Part shown: positions 33,403-43,689 of the stretch, piece after piece
How the letters are laid out: each line of letters begins with the position of its first letter
Position numbering within the stretch: position 1 is the stretch's first letter
NCBI RefSeq assembly: GCF_947491715.1
Contig: NZ_CANLKR010000008.1
Span: 1 to 64,000, forward strand
Reading direction: 5' to 3'
Source: an uncultured Shewanella sp.
GTDB lineage: Bacteria > Pseudomonadota > Gammaproteobacteria > Enterobacterales > Shewanellaceae
DNA: 64,000 nt
The notes under the pieces: generated by a model
Database searches by the model: none
Seen by the model: only the letters and a program-made list of their open reading frames with translations
Told to the model about the DNA's origin: nothing
Made by a program: the position numbers and the translations under genes

Positions 33403-34728
33403 ATGTCTGAAATGACCCCACGTGAGATTGTCCATGAGCTGGACAGCCACATTATTGGCCAACAAAAGGCTAAACGTTCAGTTGCTATCGCCTTACGTAA
33501 CCGCTGGCGACGCATGCAACTTGAAAGTGATCTACGTCAAGAGGTCACGCCCAAGAATATTCTAATGATAGGCCCAACTGGTGTGGGTAAAACAGAAATT
33601 GCTCGCCGCTTAGCTAAGCTTGCCAAAGCGCCTTTTATTAAAGTTGAAGCCACCAAATTTACCGAAGTCGGGTATGTTGGTAAAGAAGTCGATCAAATCA
33701 TTCGTGATTTAACAGACATTGCGATTAAGCTCACCCGTGAAGAGCAAATGGCCAAATGCAAAACACAAGCCGAAGAAAATGCTGAAGAACGTGTTTTAGA
33801 CGCCTTAATCCCTAAACCAAACGGTGAATGGGACGCTGATAAAGCGGACGATTCAAACACCCGTCAGATCTTTCGTAAAAAGCTACGTGAAGGCCAATTA
33901 GACGACAAAGAAATTGAAATTGATGTTGCAGCGCCACAAGTGGGTATCGAAATCATGTCACCACCTGGCATGGAAGAGATGACAAACCAACTGCAAAGCA
34001 TGTTCCAAAATATGGGACCTGGTACCAGTAAACGCCGTAAACTCAACATCAAAGAAGCCCAAAAGCTATTGATTGAAGAAGAAGCGGGTAAGCTAGTCAA
34101 TCAAGAAGATCTCAAAGAGCAAGCGATTGACTTAGTCGAGCAGCATGGGATTGTTTTCCTTGATGAAATCGATAAGATTTGTAAACGCGGTGATGCCTCT
34201 GGCCCTGATGTTTCTCGCGAAGGTGTGCAACGTGATTTACTGCCTTTGGTTGAAGGCAGCACAATTAACACTAAGCATGGTATGGTCAAAACCGATCATA
34301 TTTTATTTATCGCATCAGGTGCGTTTCAAATGGCTAAGCCGTCGGATCTGATCCCTGAGCTACAAGGTCGTCTACCAATTCGTGTAGAATTAGAAGCCCT
34401 TTCTGCAGATGATTTCCAGCGTATTTTAACCGAACCTCATGCATCACTCACTGAGCAATATGTCGCGTTAATGGCAACAGAAGGCGTTAATGTTAAATTT
34501 ACTCAAGATGGTATTGAGCATATTGCAAAAGCAGCTTGGCAAGTCAATGAACGCACTGAAAATATTGGTGCACGTCGTTTGCATACTGTCATGGAACGCC
34601 TCATGGAAGAGTTATCTTACGATGCCTCTGATAAATCAGGTAGTGAAGCCATTGTGGATGCCGAATATGTGAAAGCACATCTGGACGATCTGGTATTAGA
34701 TGAAGATCTAAGCCGATTTATTTTATAA
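33403..34728 (+). CDS. hslU: ATP-dependent protease ATPase subunit HslU (ClpY)
   Basis: AAA+ unfoldase that feeds HslV. 441 aa. Walker [16 protein letters not shown], the pore motif [11 protein letters not shown] (GYVG), an inserted I-domain (about 110-235), Walker [11 protein letters not shown], sensor/arginine finger region GRLPIRVEL, and the C-terminal tail DEDLSRFIL that docks in HslV. A terminator follows. Confidence 0.98.
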   Translation: MSEMTPREIVHELDSHIIGQQKAKRSVAIALRNRWRRMQLESDLRQEVTPKNILMIGPTGVGKTEIARRLAKLAKAPFIKVEATKFTEVGYVGKEVDQIIRDLTDIAIKLTREEQMAKCKTQAEENAEERVLDALIPKPNGEWDADKADDSNTRQIFRKKLREGQLDDKEIEIDVAAPQVGIEIMSPPGMEEMTNQLQSMFQNMGPGTSKRRKLNIKEAQKLLIEEEAGKLVNQEDLKEQAIDLVEQHGIVFLDEIDKICKRGDASGPDVSREGVQRDLLPLVEGSTINTKHGMVKTDHILFIASGAFQMAKPSDLIPELQGRLPIRVELEALSADDFQRILTEPHASLTEQYVALMATEGVNVKFTQDGIEHIAKAAWQVNERTENIGARRLHTVMERLMEELSYDASDKSGSEAIVDAEYVKAHLDDLVLDEDLSRFIL

Positions 34729-34815
34729 TCACTATCTCAGAGCTAAGAGTCTGTACTCAAAATAAGTTTTATAAATAAGTACTTATTAAGGTTCAGAACA
34801 GTTGAGACTTAAACG

Positions 34816-34845
34816 CGGCATCACACTATTAGTGATGCCGTTTTT
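34816..34845 (+). terminator. Rho-independent terminator after hslVU
   Basis: A 9-bp stem CGGCATCAC/GTGATGCCG with a 7-base loop is followed by TTTTT. Confidence 0.9.
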
Positions 34846-34875
34846 ATATTAATGCAACATCAACAGGGCATACTC

Positions 34876-35271
34876 ATGACAACAAAAAATCAGACTCCTT
34901 ATGTGACCGATTTATGCTTGAAAAAGATATCCCGTGAACTTCAAATCAAATTTAATACCGGTGAGTCTTATTCATTAAGCTGTGAAATGCTTCGAGTGCA
35001 CTCACCTTCTGCTGAAGTGCAAGGTCATGGCCAACCTATACTTGTAGCCCATAAAAAAAACGTTAATATCACAGCAATAGAAGCGCTCGGTAATTACGCT
35101 GTAAAAATTACATTCGATGATGGTCATGATACTGGCCTTTATTCTTGGGAGTATTTGTACAAACTCGCCACCGAACAAGACTCCCTATGGGAAAATTACC
35201 TCTCTCGCTTAAAGCAAGCAAAAAGCGGTCGAGATCCGCTCATCGACATGGCAGTCAAATATCATCAATGA
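34876..35271 (+). CDS. DUF971 (gamma-butyrobetaine hydroxylase-like N-terminal domain) protein
   Basis: A 131-aa cytosolic protein with the single domain found at the N-terminus of gamma-butyrobetaine hydroxylases. Motifs: LCLKKISRELQIKFNTGESY, SCEMLRVHSPSAEVQG and KITFDDGHDTGLYSWEYLY. Function unknown, possibly iron-sulfur or metal related by family association. The ATG at 34876 is preferred because the family starts there; ATG at 34852 would add eight residues. Location just after hslVU is common in gammaproteobacteria. Confidence 0.9.
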   Translation: MTTKNQTPYVTDLCLKKISRELQIKFNTGESYSLSCEMLRVHSPSAEVQGHGQPILVAHKKNVNITAIEALGNYAVKITFDDGHDTGLYSWEYLYKLATEQDSLWENYLSRLKQAKSGRDPLIDMAVKYHQ

Positions 35272-35284
35272 TCACTGTCTCAAC

Positions 35285-36343
35285 TCATGCACTTTTTTTA
35301 CGCCATGTTGAAGGTAAGGTGATATTTTGCCAAACCGATTGGCATAACGCGTCGATATCACTCCAATTTCCAGCTATTATCCAATTGACTAACACATCAC
35401 CTAAGGGAGGATAATTAATCGCATCTGCAGGCGCGGAATGTAACCACCGCCTGACGACATGAGTATCAAGCTCCATCATGCAATCAGCCGCACCCAACAA
35501 ATTTAATGCAGCCATATTCGACAATTGTTCAAACTGACCATGTAAAGGTTTCACTAAGAGTTTTTTTCCTAATGTTAACGCCTCACTTGGCAACTCAAAC
35601 CCGGCATTGCTGATCACCCCGCCACTCGACGCCAAATCTTGCTTAAATGAAGCACAATTAAATGACCGCCAGATCAAATGTTCCGGCGATCCAAGACTGG
35701 ATAAAGTGCCATGATAAATAATAAATTGATATTCAGTGAAAGGTGCCAATAACTCGATAATATGCTGAGGTTGCTCAAAAGGTAAATAGACAAGGATCTG
35801 ATGGGTTTTCTCCACTTTACAGGAATGCACATCCACTATTGGCGGTAAGATGGGAAAACCAAAATGATGCCAATGACAAGCCAGAGAAATATCCACTGGT
35901 GCAAAATAGTTAAGGATCAGCTCACTATACCAAGAATAGCCTGATTTGGGCACAGGATAACGAAGCGCTGATTGGTGATTGATACCAATAGATACTACTC
36001 CCTGCAGTCTGGCAGCCCAGGCAGATATAGGCTCAAAATCACTGATCACTAAATCATAACCGCTCAAATCCAGAGCCTGAATGTCTCGCTTTAATGACCA
36101 TAACGAATTTCTTTTAAGCGTACTGAATACACGAATGCATCCATTTTGTGTCACAAAAGAAACCCCCCTTTTTTTCTGATACTGACCAAATAATTGCATG
36201 TCAAAAAAAGGCGTTGAATGCCTGCCTGAAAAAAGGTAATCAACCTCGACACCTTTATCATGAAATGCCTGCGCCATGACCCTTGCACGACTAATATGTC
36301 CATTCCCTGTTCCTTGTACACCGTATAATATACGCATATTCAC
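35285..36343 (-). CDS. MJ1255/VC2487-type glycosyltransferase-like protein
   Basis: A 352-aa cytosolic protein of the conserved family related to GT-B glycosyltransferases. The N-terminal nucleotide-fold motif is ILYGVQGTGNGHISRARVMAQ, a C-terminal segment resembles the sugar-nucleotide site (ISNAGFELPSEALTLGKKLLVKP), and HGQFEQLSNMAALN follows. Substrate unknown; probably envelope sugar transfer. It precedes no other gene on its strand at the 3' side and is 15 bases downstream of the PAP2 phosphatase, so the two are likely co-transcribed. Confidence 0.85.
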   Translation of the reverse strand: MNMRILYGVQGTGNGHISRARVMAQAFHDKGVEVDYLFSGRHSTPFFDMQLFGQYQKKRGVSFVTQNGCIRVFSTLKRNSLWSLKRDIQALDLSGYDLVISDFEPISAWAARLQGVVSIGINHQSALRYPVPKSGYSWYSELILNYFAPVDISLACHWHHFGFPILPPIVDVHSCKVEKTHQILVYLPFEQPQHIIELLAPFTEYQFIIYHGTLSSLGSPEHLIWRSFNCASFKQDLASSGGVISNAGFELPSEALTLGKKLLVKPLHGQFEQLSNMAALNLLGAADCMMELDTHVVRRWLHSAPADAINYPPLGDVLVNWIIAGNWSDIDALCQSVWQNITLPSTWRKKSA

Positions 36344-36358
36344 CTGCTCAACATACTG

Positions 36359-36877
36359 TTAAATAATGGAATGTATAAGATGAACACTCAATGTACCTAA
36401 GAAGCTCCCAGCAATAATATCCAAAGGATAATGCACGCCTAAAATCACTCTGGAACATCCAATAAAAAAAGCACAGAGATAAGCCAAAGCAGTCAAGGAC
36501 GGAAAAACATAACTGACCGACGTTGCCATCACAAACGCCGCCGTTGCATGACCAGAAGGTAAACTGAATCTATCTGAAGGTTCAAAAGGAAAAGTCATAA
36601 ATTCATTTTCATGACATGGTCTTCGCCTACGAGAAATATTTTTACATAAAAAATAAAGTGGAAAGGCTAACAGTAAACTACTCCCCGCAAGATTAAAAAG
36701 CACCTGTCCCTTTGGATGAGACAATTGCAATAACACCATAAGGTATAAGTACGCAGGGCCATTCCCTATGATAGAAACCATAGAGAACACTTTCATTAAT
36801 TGATAACGGTGAGCTAATTTATTCACTTGACTAAACGCCAATTTATCAAGTTGTAATATCATTTCGAACATAGGCAT
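36359..36877 (-). CDS. PAP2-superfamily membrane phosphatase
   Basis: A 172-aa integral membrane lipid phosphatase. The three PAP2 signatures are present: KNISRRRRP, PSGHATAA and SRVILGVHYPLDI. Such enzymes dephosphorylate phosphatidate, undecaprenyl pyrophosphate or related lipids; the exact substrate cannot be read from sequence. Pairing with a glycosyltransferase-like gene favours a role with lipid-linked sugars, which is an inference. Confidence 0.92.
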   Translation of the reverse strand: MPMFEMILQLDKLAFSQVNKLAHRYQLMKVFSMVSIIGNGPAYLYLMVLLQLSHPKGQVLFNLAGSSLLLAFPLYFLCKNISRRRRPCHENEFMTFPFEPSDRFSLPSGHATAAFVMATSVSYVFPSLTALAYLCAFFIGCSRVILGVHYPLDIIAGSFLGTLSVHLIHSII

Positions 36878-36951
36878 GGCACCTTATTCAATAATAATAA
36901 TTAACTTTAATCGAACAAAATGACAAATCAATGACGACTCTGTCATGGCCG

Positions 36952-37194
36952 CTACTTTAAAGAGTAATTCTTTTTCAAATATATCTTAAACAAATGATAT
37001 AGATTGACCAGCGCAATAAATCCATTCATCGCCGCAACAGGCCAAGCATCAATCAAGACGCCATAGAATGAAAATAGTAGGCATCCCGTACAATTTAAAC
37101 AACGTAGTTTAATAATATCTTTCATCATAAAAGATATCGCAATAATAACAGATGCTAAGTACCCAAGCATTTCAATTACATTAAAATGTTCCAT
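36952..37194 (-). CDS. Small YgjV-like inner-membrane protein
   Basis: 80 aa with about three hydrophobic segments and the pattern GYLASVIIAISFMMKDIIKLRCLNCTG. This resembles YgjV-type/PQ-loop small membrane proteins; bona fide YgjV proteins are about twice as long, so this may be a half-size relative. AGGAGG lies 4 bases before the ATG. Function unknown. Separated by 74 bases from the PAP2 gene on the same strand. Confidence 0.75.
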   Translation of the reverse strand: MEHFNVIEMLGYLASVIIAISFMMKDIIKLRCLNCTGCLLFSFYGVLIDAWPVAAMNGFIALVNLYHLFKIYLKKNYSLK

Positions 37195-37443
37195 TTAACC
37201 TCCTCGTTCAAGTTATCTTTTTATATCACTCAAATCACGATTGCCCTCATCGACACATAACAACAAGAAGTCTATTTTTCATTAAATTTGGCCCATTTTG
37301 ACACGAAGAAATATACCATTAACTGATTTAAATCAATTTCCTCTTGATATCACTTTTCTTTTCAAAAAACCCTTATATACTGGGTTAAATTATTGTCACT
37401 GCACCTTGATCCTGTGCAAAACTTCTCTTTAAGGAGTGTCATT

Positions 37444-37929
37444 ATGGAATACAACACCTCAGAACTTTGTGATACTTATCTCGATGTCGTTGATGTTGTC
37501 GAACCCATGTTTAGTAATTATGGGGGTTGTAGCTCATTCGGTGGTGCCATTAGCACTGTAAAGTGCTTTGAAGATAATGGGTTAATTATAGACGCCTTAC
37601 AAGATGATGGTGAAGGAAAAGTCCTCCTCATTGATGGCGGCGGCTCTTTAAGACGTGCATTGGTTGATTCAAATATCGCCCAATTAGCCTGCGATCATCA
37701 TTGGGAAGGCATTATTGTTTATGGCTCTGTAAGAGATGTTGATGCATTAGAAGATCTCGATATCGGTATTCAAGCTTTGGCTTCTATTCCTGTTGGTGCA
37801 GACGGCAATGCCGTTGGAGAATTAGAGATCCCAGTCAATTTTGGTGGTGTGACTTTCTTACCAAGCGATCATATTTATGCCGATAACACAGGGATTATCT
37901 TATCACCTGAACCACTGGATATTGATTAA
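37444..37929 (+). CDS. rraA: Ribonuclease E activity regulator RraA
   Basis: A trimeric protein inhibitor of RNase E. 161 aa from the ATG at 37444, which has AAGGAG upstream; an earlier in-frame TTG at 37393 is not the conserved start. Family motifs: [30 protein letters not shown] and [24 protein letters not shown]. Monocistronic, as judged by flanking spacing. RNase G and the CsrD protein, which also touches RNase E action, lie in the same window. Confidence 0.96.
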   Translation: MEYNTSELCDTYLDVVDVVEPMFSNYGGCSSFGGAISTVKCFEDNGLIIDALQDDGEGKVLLIDGGGSLRRALVDSNIAQLACDHHWEGIIVYGSVRDVDALEDLDIGIQALASIPVGADGNAVGELEIPVNFGGVTFLPSDHIYADNTGIILSPEPLDID

Positions 37930-38047
37930 CGCTAACTTTAGTCCTAAGGAGAAGTTAGCGTTAACTTCCTCTCCCTCTCACTACAATAAGGGTTGAAATG
38001 AACATCAACCCTTAATACTGCACCATTATCTTCAGGCCATCTATGCT

Positions 38048-39097
38048 ATGACGCAATATTTAACGCTTTTCACCCAACAAGATTTAACTAAATGGTTTCA
38101 ACAAGTCAGTGGAGCAAGAATAGGGGAAACCAAACTGGGTCAAGTTGTCCAAACACCCACACCTGATCATGCCCTTGAAGCTATCCTTGATAAAGCAAAA
38201 AATGAAGGCGCTCGATTTGTCATTTTGGGCATTGGAGAGGATATCGGCCCAAGAGCCAATCTTGGTCGAGGTGGTGCGACAGATGCCTATGAAAGCGGGA
38301 TCAGTCATTTTCTCAATATGCAGTCTAATCGTTTCTTTACTGGTCATGAATGCCTTATTCTAGGACAGATCATGGTTGATGATCTGCAAAAGGGAGCAGA
38401 TCAAAACCTCAGTCATTTAAGGGAACATGTTGAGCAGCTAGATGAGCGAGTTATTAGTATACTCACTCCCATTATTGCAGCGGGGCTTGAGCCCATTGTC
38501 ATTGGTGGGGGACACAACAATGCTTATGGTCTATTGATGGCAACCAAAGCCGCTAAACAAACCGCCGCTGCAGCAGTCAATCTTGATCCCCATTGTGATT
38601 TTCGCCTCAGAGAAGGCAGGCATAGTGGCAATGGTTTCAGTTATGCTGCCGCTAAAGATGCCCTAAACTATTATCATGTTCTTGGGCTGCATGAACATAA
38701 AAATACAGAAGCCTCCTTAGCACAACTCACTGCTTTTGGAGGCCACTGGCATAGCCTGCAACAAATCTGGATTCGAAGAGAAATATCATTAGAGACAGCT
38801 TTATGCGATATTAAACAAGCATTAAACCAGGCTCAAAGCCCAGTAGCACTTGAGTTAGATCTCGATGCCATAGTCAATATGCCCAGTAGCGCTTCAACGG
38901 CTGCTGGCATTCCACTCATGGATGCCTTGTATTATGTTCATGACATCGCCAAACATTGTGCATGTACATATCTACACTTAGCAGAAGCAGCACCAAGCTG
39001 TCATCCAGCGGGTATTGATGCAGGCCTTCGAGTAACAGGACAAAGTATTAGTGAACTCATGCTCACTTATATACACGCTCGGCTGAATGCCCTTTAA
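38048..39097 (+). CDS. Arginase/formimidoylglutamase-family hydrolase
   Basis: 349-aa ureohydrolase-fold enzyme. Manganese ligands are recognisable: His in VIGGGHNNAYG, Asp-His-Asp in NLDPHCDFRLREG, and Asp-x-Asp in ELDLDAIVN. The GGGH form instead of GGDH resembles HutG formimidoylglutamases more than arginases. No hut genes are nearby, so substrate is uncertain (formiminoglutamate, agmatine-like or another guanidino compound). Starts 118 bases after rraA. Confidence 0.88.
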   Translation: MTQYLTLFTQQDLTKWFQQVSGARIGETKLGQVVQTPTPDHALEAILDKAKNEGARFVILGIGEDIGPRANLGRGGATDAYESGISHFLNMQSNRFFTGHECLILGQIMVDDLQKGADQNLSHLREHVEQLDERVISILTPIIAAGLEPIVIGGGHNNAYGLLMATKAAKQTAAAAVNLDPHCDFRLREGRHSGNGFSYAAAKDALNYYHVLGLHEHKNTEASLAQLTAFGGHWHSLQQIWIRREISLETALCDIKQALNQAQSPVALELDLDAIVNMPSSASTAAGIPLMDALYYVHDIAKHCACTYLHLAEAAPSCHPAGIDAGLRVTGQSISELMLTYIHARLNAL

Positions 39098-39111
39098 AGT
39101 ATAAAACGCAT

Positions 39112-40095
39112 TCAAATGGATAAAATAACACTGCCTTTAACCTTTCCTTGCTCTACAAGCTCGTGGGCTTTCACCGCCTTCGTAAGCGGAAGCACCTCAG
39201 CAATACGATGGCAAAGCTGGTTTTGTTTTAATGCATTTTCGATAGCGTTAATCGCCATATTTTTTGCCTCTTCAGGCATCGCATAAACAATAATACATCG
39301 CAGGGTTAAATCTAAATACATCATCTTATAAAAAGGCAATTTAGGCTCAGGTTCTTGAGTCGATGAATAGCTCGAAATCACCGCTCCCGTTTTAATCACT
39401 TGCAAAATTACCTCAAGATTTGCGCCAAATTCGACATCAACCACACGCTCAATCAATTTACCACCGCTTGCCTGTAAAATTTGTGCCGCAAAGTCAGATG
39501 CTCTATGGTTAACAACTGCATTGGCCCCAACGCTCAAACAAGCTTGTCTATCTTCAGCATTTGATGCGGTGGCTATAACAAAAGCCCCTGCCATTTTTGC
39601 CCACTGAATAGCATAAAACCCCACTCGACCCGCTCCACCTGTAATCAGTATTATTTTGTTTTTTACTGGACCGTCGGCATGCACGCACCGATGCGCCGTC
39701 ATCGCTGGGATCCCCAAACAAGCTCCCACCTCAAAACTCGCTTCATTCGGTAAGTGCGCCGCTCTTCTGTTTTCGATACGAATGAATTCTGCCGATGTGC
39801 CATAGCGTCTACCATGCTGCGCTTGATAAACCCATACTCGCTCACCGACTCTTGCTGGAGAGACTCCCTCACCCACAGCTTCAATAATGCCAGCACCATC
39901 GCTATTGGGAATAATATCACCCTTAGCTAATAATTCTGGAAATGCACCTGCTCGCTTTTTCACATCTGAGGGGTTGACAGCAGAAGTATGCAGCCGCACT
40001 AATACTTCACCGGCTTGCACATGAGGTTTATTGACTTCTTGCAGTTTAAGAACATCTTTTGCTGCACCAAATTGCTTATAACTCATTATTTTCAT
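39112..40095 (-). CDS. Quinone oxidoreductase/zinc-less alcohol dehydrogenase-like MDR protein
   Basis: 327-aa NADPH-dependent medium-chain reductase of the Qor type. An N-terminal GroES-like domain (VLVRLHTSAVNPSDVKKRAG) and a Rossmann fold with ILITGGAGRVGFYAIQWAK are visible; the catalytic zinc ligands of true alcohol dehydrogenases are absent. ATG at 40095 is chosen; GTG at 40098 is possible. A 22-base gap to the upstream HIBADH-family gene suggests one transcript. Confidence 0.9.
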   Translation of the reverse strand: MKIMSYKQFGAAKDVLKLQEVNKPHVQAGEVLVRLHTSAVNPSDVKKRAGAFPELLAKGDIIPNSDGAGIIEAVGEGVSPARVGERVWVYQAQHGRRYGTSAEFIRIENRRAAHLPNEASFEVGACLGIPAMTAHRCVHADGPVKNKIILITGGAGRVGFYAIQWAKMAGAFVIATASNAEDRQACLSVGANAVVNHRASDFAAQILQASGGKLIERVVDVEFGANLEVILQVIKTGAVISSYSSTQEPEPKLPFYKMMYLDLTLRCIIVYAMPEEAKNMAINAIENALKQNQLCHRIAEVLPLTKAVKAHELVEQGKVKGSVILSI

Positions 40096-40117
40096 CACTC
40101 TCTCACCTCTACAAGAA

Positions 40118-40990
40118 CTATGAAAAGAGTCGATTCAAGACTTTAACATCTTCACCACCTAAGCCCATATCGATAAAAGGTTCAATTAAGTCTAAGTTAT
40201 GTTTCGAACTTAAAGGCTGGGTACCATTATGCTTAGCCGAGGCAACAATATAGCGTAAATCTTTCACAACATTTTTAATAAACGTCGCATCAGCAGCTTT
40301 TGGATCTTTAGCACTTTGACAAAATAGGCGCCATCCTTTGGAGTCAACAAGCCCTCCTTGTAATGCACCTAAAACCTTATCTATCGGTAAATGGGAATTA
40401 TTCGCAAATGAAACCATTTCAAATGCTGATAGCAATATATTAGCCAGCACAATTTGATTACACATTTTTGTACTCAGGCCCGCACCATTATCTCCCATGT
40501 AAGTCATTTTGCAGCAATAACTTCCTAACAACCCTTCCACTTGTTTGAAAATCGACTTATCACCTCCCATAAACGCGACCAAACTCGCATTTTGTGCGCC
40601 CACAACCGATCCTGTCACAGGCGCATCCAAGTAATAACTATCAAATAACTTAACTTTAGTGGCAATGGACATTGCATCTGACGGCAATAGTGTCGAGTGC
40701 TCAATAATGACTTTTCTTTTATTACCTGTTGAGAAGAACCCTTCTATACCAAATAATATCTCTTTTACCACTTCCCCACTTGTTACACATAAAACACAAA
40801 CATCGATCTTTGCTGCCAAGACACTCGGATTAGCACACCATACAGCACCATCACGAATGAGATCAGAATACTTATTTTTATCCCTTCCCCATATATAAAG
40901 AACATATCCCTTTTTCATGATATGTTCAGCCATAGGCTTCCCCATTAGCCCCAATCCAATAAAGCCTACACCTTGCTTCTTAATCACCAT
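40118..40990 (-). CDS. 3-hydroxyisobutyrate dehydrogenase-family NAD(P) oxidoreductase
   Basis: A 290-aa beta-hydroxyacid dehydrogenase. Rossmann motif VGFIGLGLMGKPMAEH, substrate loop DAPVTGSVVGAQNASL, and catalytic lysine region GAGLSTKMCNQI. The second motif has the reading of GLYR/tartronate-semialdehyde reductase relatives, so succinic semialdehyde or glyoxylate reduction is as likely as 3-hydroxyisobutyrate. AGGTGGG sits at good distance before ATG 40990. Probably co-transcribed with the quinone oxidoreductase-like gene. Confidence 0.9.
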   Translation of the reverse strand: MVIKKQGVGFIGLGLMGKPMAEHIMKKGYVLYIWGRDKNKYSDLIRDGAVWCANPSVLAAKIDVCVLCVTSGEVVKEILFGIEGFFSTGNKRKVIIEHSTLLPSDAMSIATKVKLFDSYYLDAPVTGSVVGAQNASLVAFMGGDKSIFKQVEGLLGSYCCKMTYMGDNGAGLSTKMCNQIVLANILLSAFEMVSFANNSHLPIDKVLGALQGGLVDSKGWRLFCQSAKDPKAADATFIKNVVKDLRYIVASAKHNGTQPLSSKHNLDLIEPFIDMGLGGEDVKVLNRLFS

Positions 40991-41334
40991 CAATACCCAC
41001 CTTGATTAATACTATTTGTAGAGAGTATGTAATTATTGGTTCAAGAACTTAATTCTGACCCACACGCCCACTAAAAATATGTCTTCACAAGTGTGGCCTA
41101 TAAAACTGAAAACTACCAAGCAATACTATGAATCAAAATACCGCATCATTTTAACTTTATTTCAATATGCTAAAATGTTTTTTCATCACAAAGGCTGCCC
41201 TATCTATCTTTATCACTATTCTCTCGCATGGTTATTTCCAAAAAATACCCCATCAGAAAGATGGGCTATTTTCCATATCAATCAGGTAACAGAGAAAATT
41301 TCCGTTAATATTCGCCTATATTAAAATACAAAAG
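40991..41334. other. Gene-free interval with terminator
   Basis: 344 bases between the HIBADH-family gene and the lipoprotein gene. It holds a terminator for the minus-strand lipoprotein gene and the promoter of the oxidoreductase pair. An 81-codon reading frame on the plus strand runs through the terminator and has no recognisable domain, so it is not called. Confidence 0.6.
41241..41265 (-). terminator. Rho-independent terminator after the 784-aa lipoprotein
   Basis: On the minus strand the stem CCCATC/GATGGG with loop TTTCT is followed by GTATTTTTT. It lies 70 bases after the lipoprotein stop. Confidence 0.75.
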
Positions 41335-43689
41335 CTATAACCCACCTCTGTCTAAGGTATTTTGCCATGTGTCTTCGTATTCACTTAAATCACCTTGCGT
41401 GATGATATTGAGCCTAGGCGTAAGAATATAATAGCTTGGCTGAACGTCTTCATTAATACTCTCAGACGAGTAAATCCTATTTTCCATAAGCCAAGTGCGT
41501 CCTCCGCTATCGACTGTTAAAACTTCCCAATGTTTATCAATGGAAAATGAGTATTCGCCATAGTTATACTCAACCCTCTGGATTATTTCATTATTGAACA
41601 TATTCCAATGTGCTTCCTGAGAAGTAAAATATTCATAGTTAGCTTGTTTAGAAATATTATATTTCATCTCACCATTTGACATGAAACTGCTGCCAAATAC
41701 ATTTTCTAGTTTCAGACTATCTCCCTCCCAAGCATCGGCGTGATAAACAGGATAACCTGATAAATACACCTTAGGTAATTCAATAACTAAGTTATCCATA
41801 AATTGCGTATAAGAATTATCAAACTGGACTATCGGCTGAAAGTAAAAACTGATTAACTCCCCCGCCTTTAAATACTTCACTTGAGCAAATAATATGCCTT
41901 CGGAGGCTTTAAAAGGCAAAATACGAAACTCAACATCCCCCTCCACAAGACTCAATTCACCATCAATCATTTGTGCTATAAATTGGAAATCAGAGAACTT
42001 ACCTTCACTTCTATCATTAGAAAGTGTTATTAAATCAAAAGCAGACATAAATCCTGAATGATTTAAATATAATTCTGAATCATAAATTAATGGTAAAGCC
42101 CAACTTCCGGTTAGATCAACTAACTGAGTGTTTTGCCAAATGGTGTCAAAATGATGCTGAAAAGTGCTATATTGACGCTCGATTGGCGCTTGATAAATAA
42201 GTGGTTCTCCCTCCCAATTTTCACCGTTTAGAATAAAGCGATATTCTTCGGTTTTCACTGTATCGATAACCACTTTAAAACTCAATTGTGTTTCATGCAG
42301 CAAGTGAATCGTTTGATTCTCAGTAACATGCTTACTTAGTTGATTTATATTATATTGTTCAACAAAGAGCTTTAATTCCATTAACTGTTCTGAATCAAAT
42401 TTACCTTCAAGTTCAATTTCCCAATCATTAAAAAGTAAAAAATCATCACTAGGATAAATGAGTGACATCGCTAATTGACCTTCATTTAGATACCAACTCA
42501 TCTCACTGAGCGTTGCTGGGTAAGGAGTAAAATGGCTATATGACATCGCCCCATCGCCTCCATCAGCCAGTAAGAAGCTGGTCGTTTTTAAAGGCAACCA
42601 ACCTTCTTTGATAGGATCAAGCTTTAATAAAATCTTATTTTGCAATTTATCAGCAGTAAAAAGTGGTAACGATTTAGCGTTATTCAATAAACTATCGATA
42701 GAATTCGCCAAATCAATTTGAAAAACTTGTATCGGTTTATCTCCATCAACCAATTGATTATCAGTCAAGTATTGAAAAATAGATCCACGAACAGAATATG
42801 CAGTCGCTTCATTTTCAGCATACTCCACTGACGGATCAGGCAACAATATACTAAAATTTGTTTCTCCCTCTATAACATCATAATCATCATGATTGTTCAG
42901 TAGTTGCATAAAGCCTACTGTATACATCAAGTCTTCAGTTGCTAATGCCTCTAAATAAGCCGTAGCTGACTCTGAAACTTCACTATTTTCCTTTAATTCT
43001 GCTTCTAATCGATATAAATACACCGCACTAGAGATAAGTGAAACATTCAATGGGTCAAATTGTTCAGCCTCCAGCACGCGTGACTCTCCCGCCATTTCAA
43101 GTATTGCTTGCGCTTGTCCCAAAGAAGAGCGGTATTCAATTTCACTTTGCTCATTCTCTGCAAGTCCTTTCGCAGATAACAATAATGGCTCATTCAATTG
43201 GCCGACTAATACAAAAAGTTGATAGTGGCCCAGCTGATCTATTTTCGTCGAAAATAACTTTTCAGCCGACTTGAGACTAACCTCTGCCCCCATTAAAGAC
43301 TCATCGCTCACTTCTCCTGATAAAGTCACACTTTGAAATACACTGATGTCCACATTTGCTATTGCTTGGCCATTATTCACGCTGTAAGTTAACCTATCAA
43401 TTCCCGCATAACCTGTATTCGGTACATAAGTGATCTTATTATCCGTAATTGTCGCACTACCAAAAACTGGCTGCTGCACAATATCTGTAATCAACAAATT
43501 TCCTGAGCTGAAACTATCATTACTCAGCACATCAACTTCAACAGTTTGGCCATCTATCACTTCAACTTGATCGTTTTGTAAAACAGGCTCAAGTACAATA
43601 TTTTTTTCTGGATCAATTTTGCCATCATTATCACTACCACAACTCACTAACATTATGGCTAATATCATTATCAATCGATTATTTTTCAC
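41335..43689 (-). CDS. Large lipoprotein with cadherin-like domain, function unknown
   Basis: 784 aa from the GTG at 43689, preceded by GAGGGA at 8 bases; an ATG 36 bases upstream is in frame but poorer. A lipoprotein signal ends in LVSC. Residues about 35-120 form one cadherin-like/VCBS-type domain (VDVLSNDSF, TYVPNTGYAGIDRLTYSV) as in many surface proteins. The remaining 650 residues are beta-rich and rich in aromatic and acidic residues, with no family I recognise. It stands alone with its own terminator. Codon use and the AT-rich flanks fit the accessory region that begins here. Likely an outer-membrane surface protein. Confidence 0.8.
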   Translation of the reverse strand: MKNNRLIMILAIMLVSCGSDNDGKIDPEKNIVLEPVLQNDQVEVIDGQTVEVDVLSNDSFSSGNLLITDIVQQPVFGSATITDNKITYVPNTGYAGIDRLTYSVNNGQAIANVDISVFQSVTLSGEVSDESLMGAEVSLKSAEKLFSTKIDQLGHYQLFVLVGQLNEPLLLSAKGLAENEQSEIEYRSSLGQAQAILEMAGESRVLEAEQFDPLNVSLISSAVYLYRLEAELKENSEVSESATAYLEALATEDLMYTVGFMQLLNNHDDYDVIEGETNFSILLPDPSVEYAENEATAYSVRGSIFQYLTDNQLVDGDKPIQVFQIDLANSIDSLLNNAKSLPLFTADKLQNKILLKLDPIKEGWLPLKTTSFLLADGGDGAMSYSHFTPYPATLSEMSWYLNEGQLAMSLIYPSDDFLLFNDWEIELEGKFDSEQLMELKLFVEQYNINQLSKHVTENQTIHLLHETQLSFKVVIDTVKTEEYRFILNGENWEGEPLIYQAPIERQYSTFQHHFDTIWQNTQLVDLTGSWALPLIYDSELYLNHSGFMSAFDLITLSNDRSEGKFSDFQFIAQMIDGELSLVEGDVEFRILPFKASEGILFAQVKYLKAGELISFYFQPIVQFDNSYTQFMDNLVIELPKVYLSGYPVYHADAWEGDSLKLENVFGSSFMSNGEMKYNISKQANYEYFTSQEAHWNMFNNEIIQRVEYNYGEYSFSIDKHWEVLTVDSGGRTWLMENRIYSSESINEDVQPSYYILTPRLNIITQGDLSEYEDTWQNTLDRGGL

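Noticed and set aside
41079..41324. 81-codon plus-strand reading frame
   Set aside because: It overlaps a minus-strand terminator, has no ribosome-binding site and no recognisable domain.
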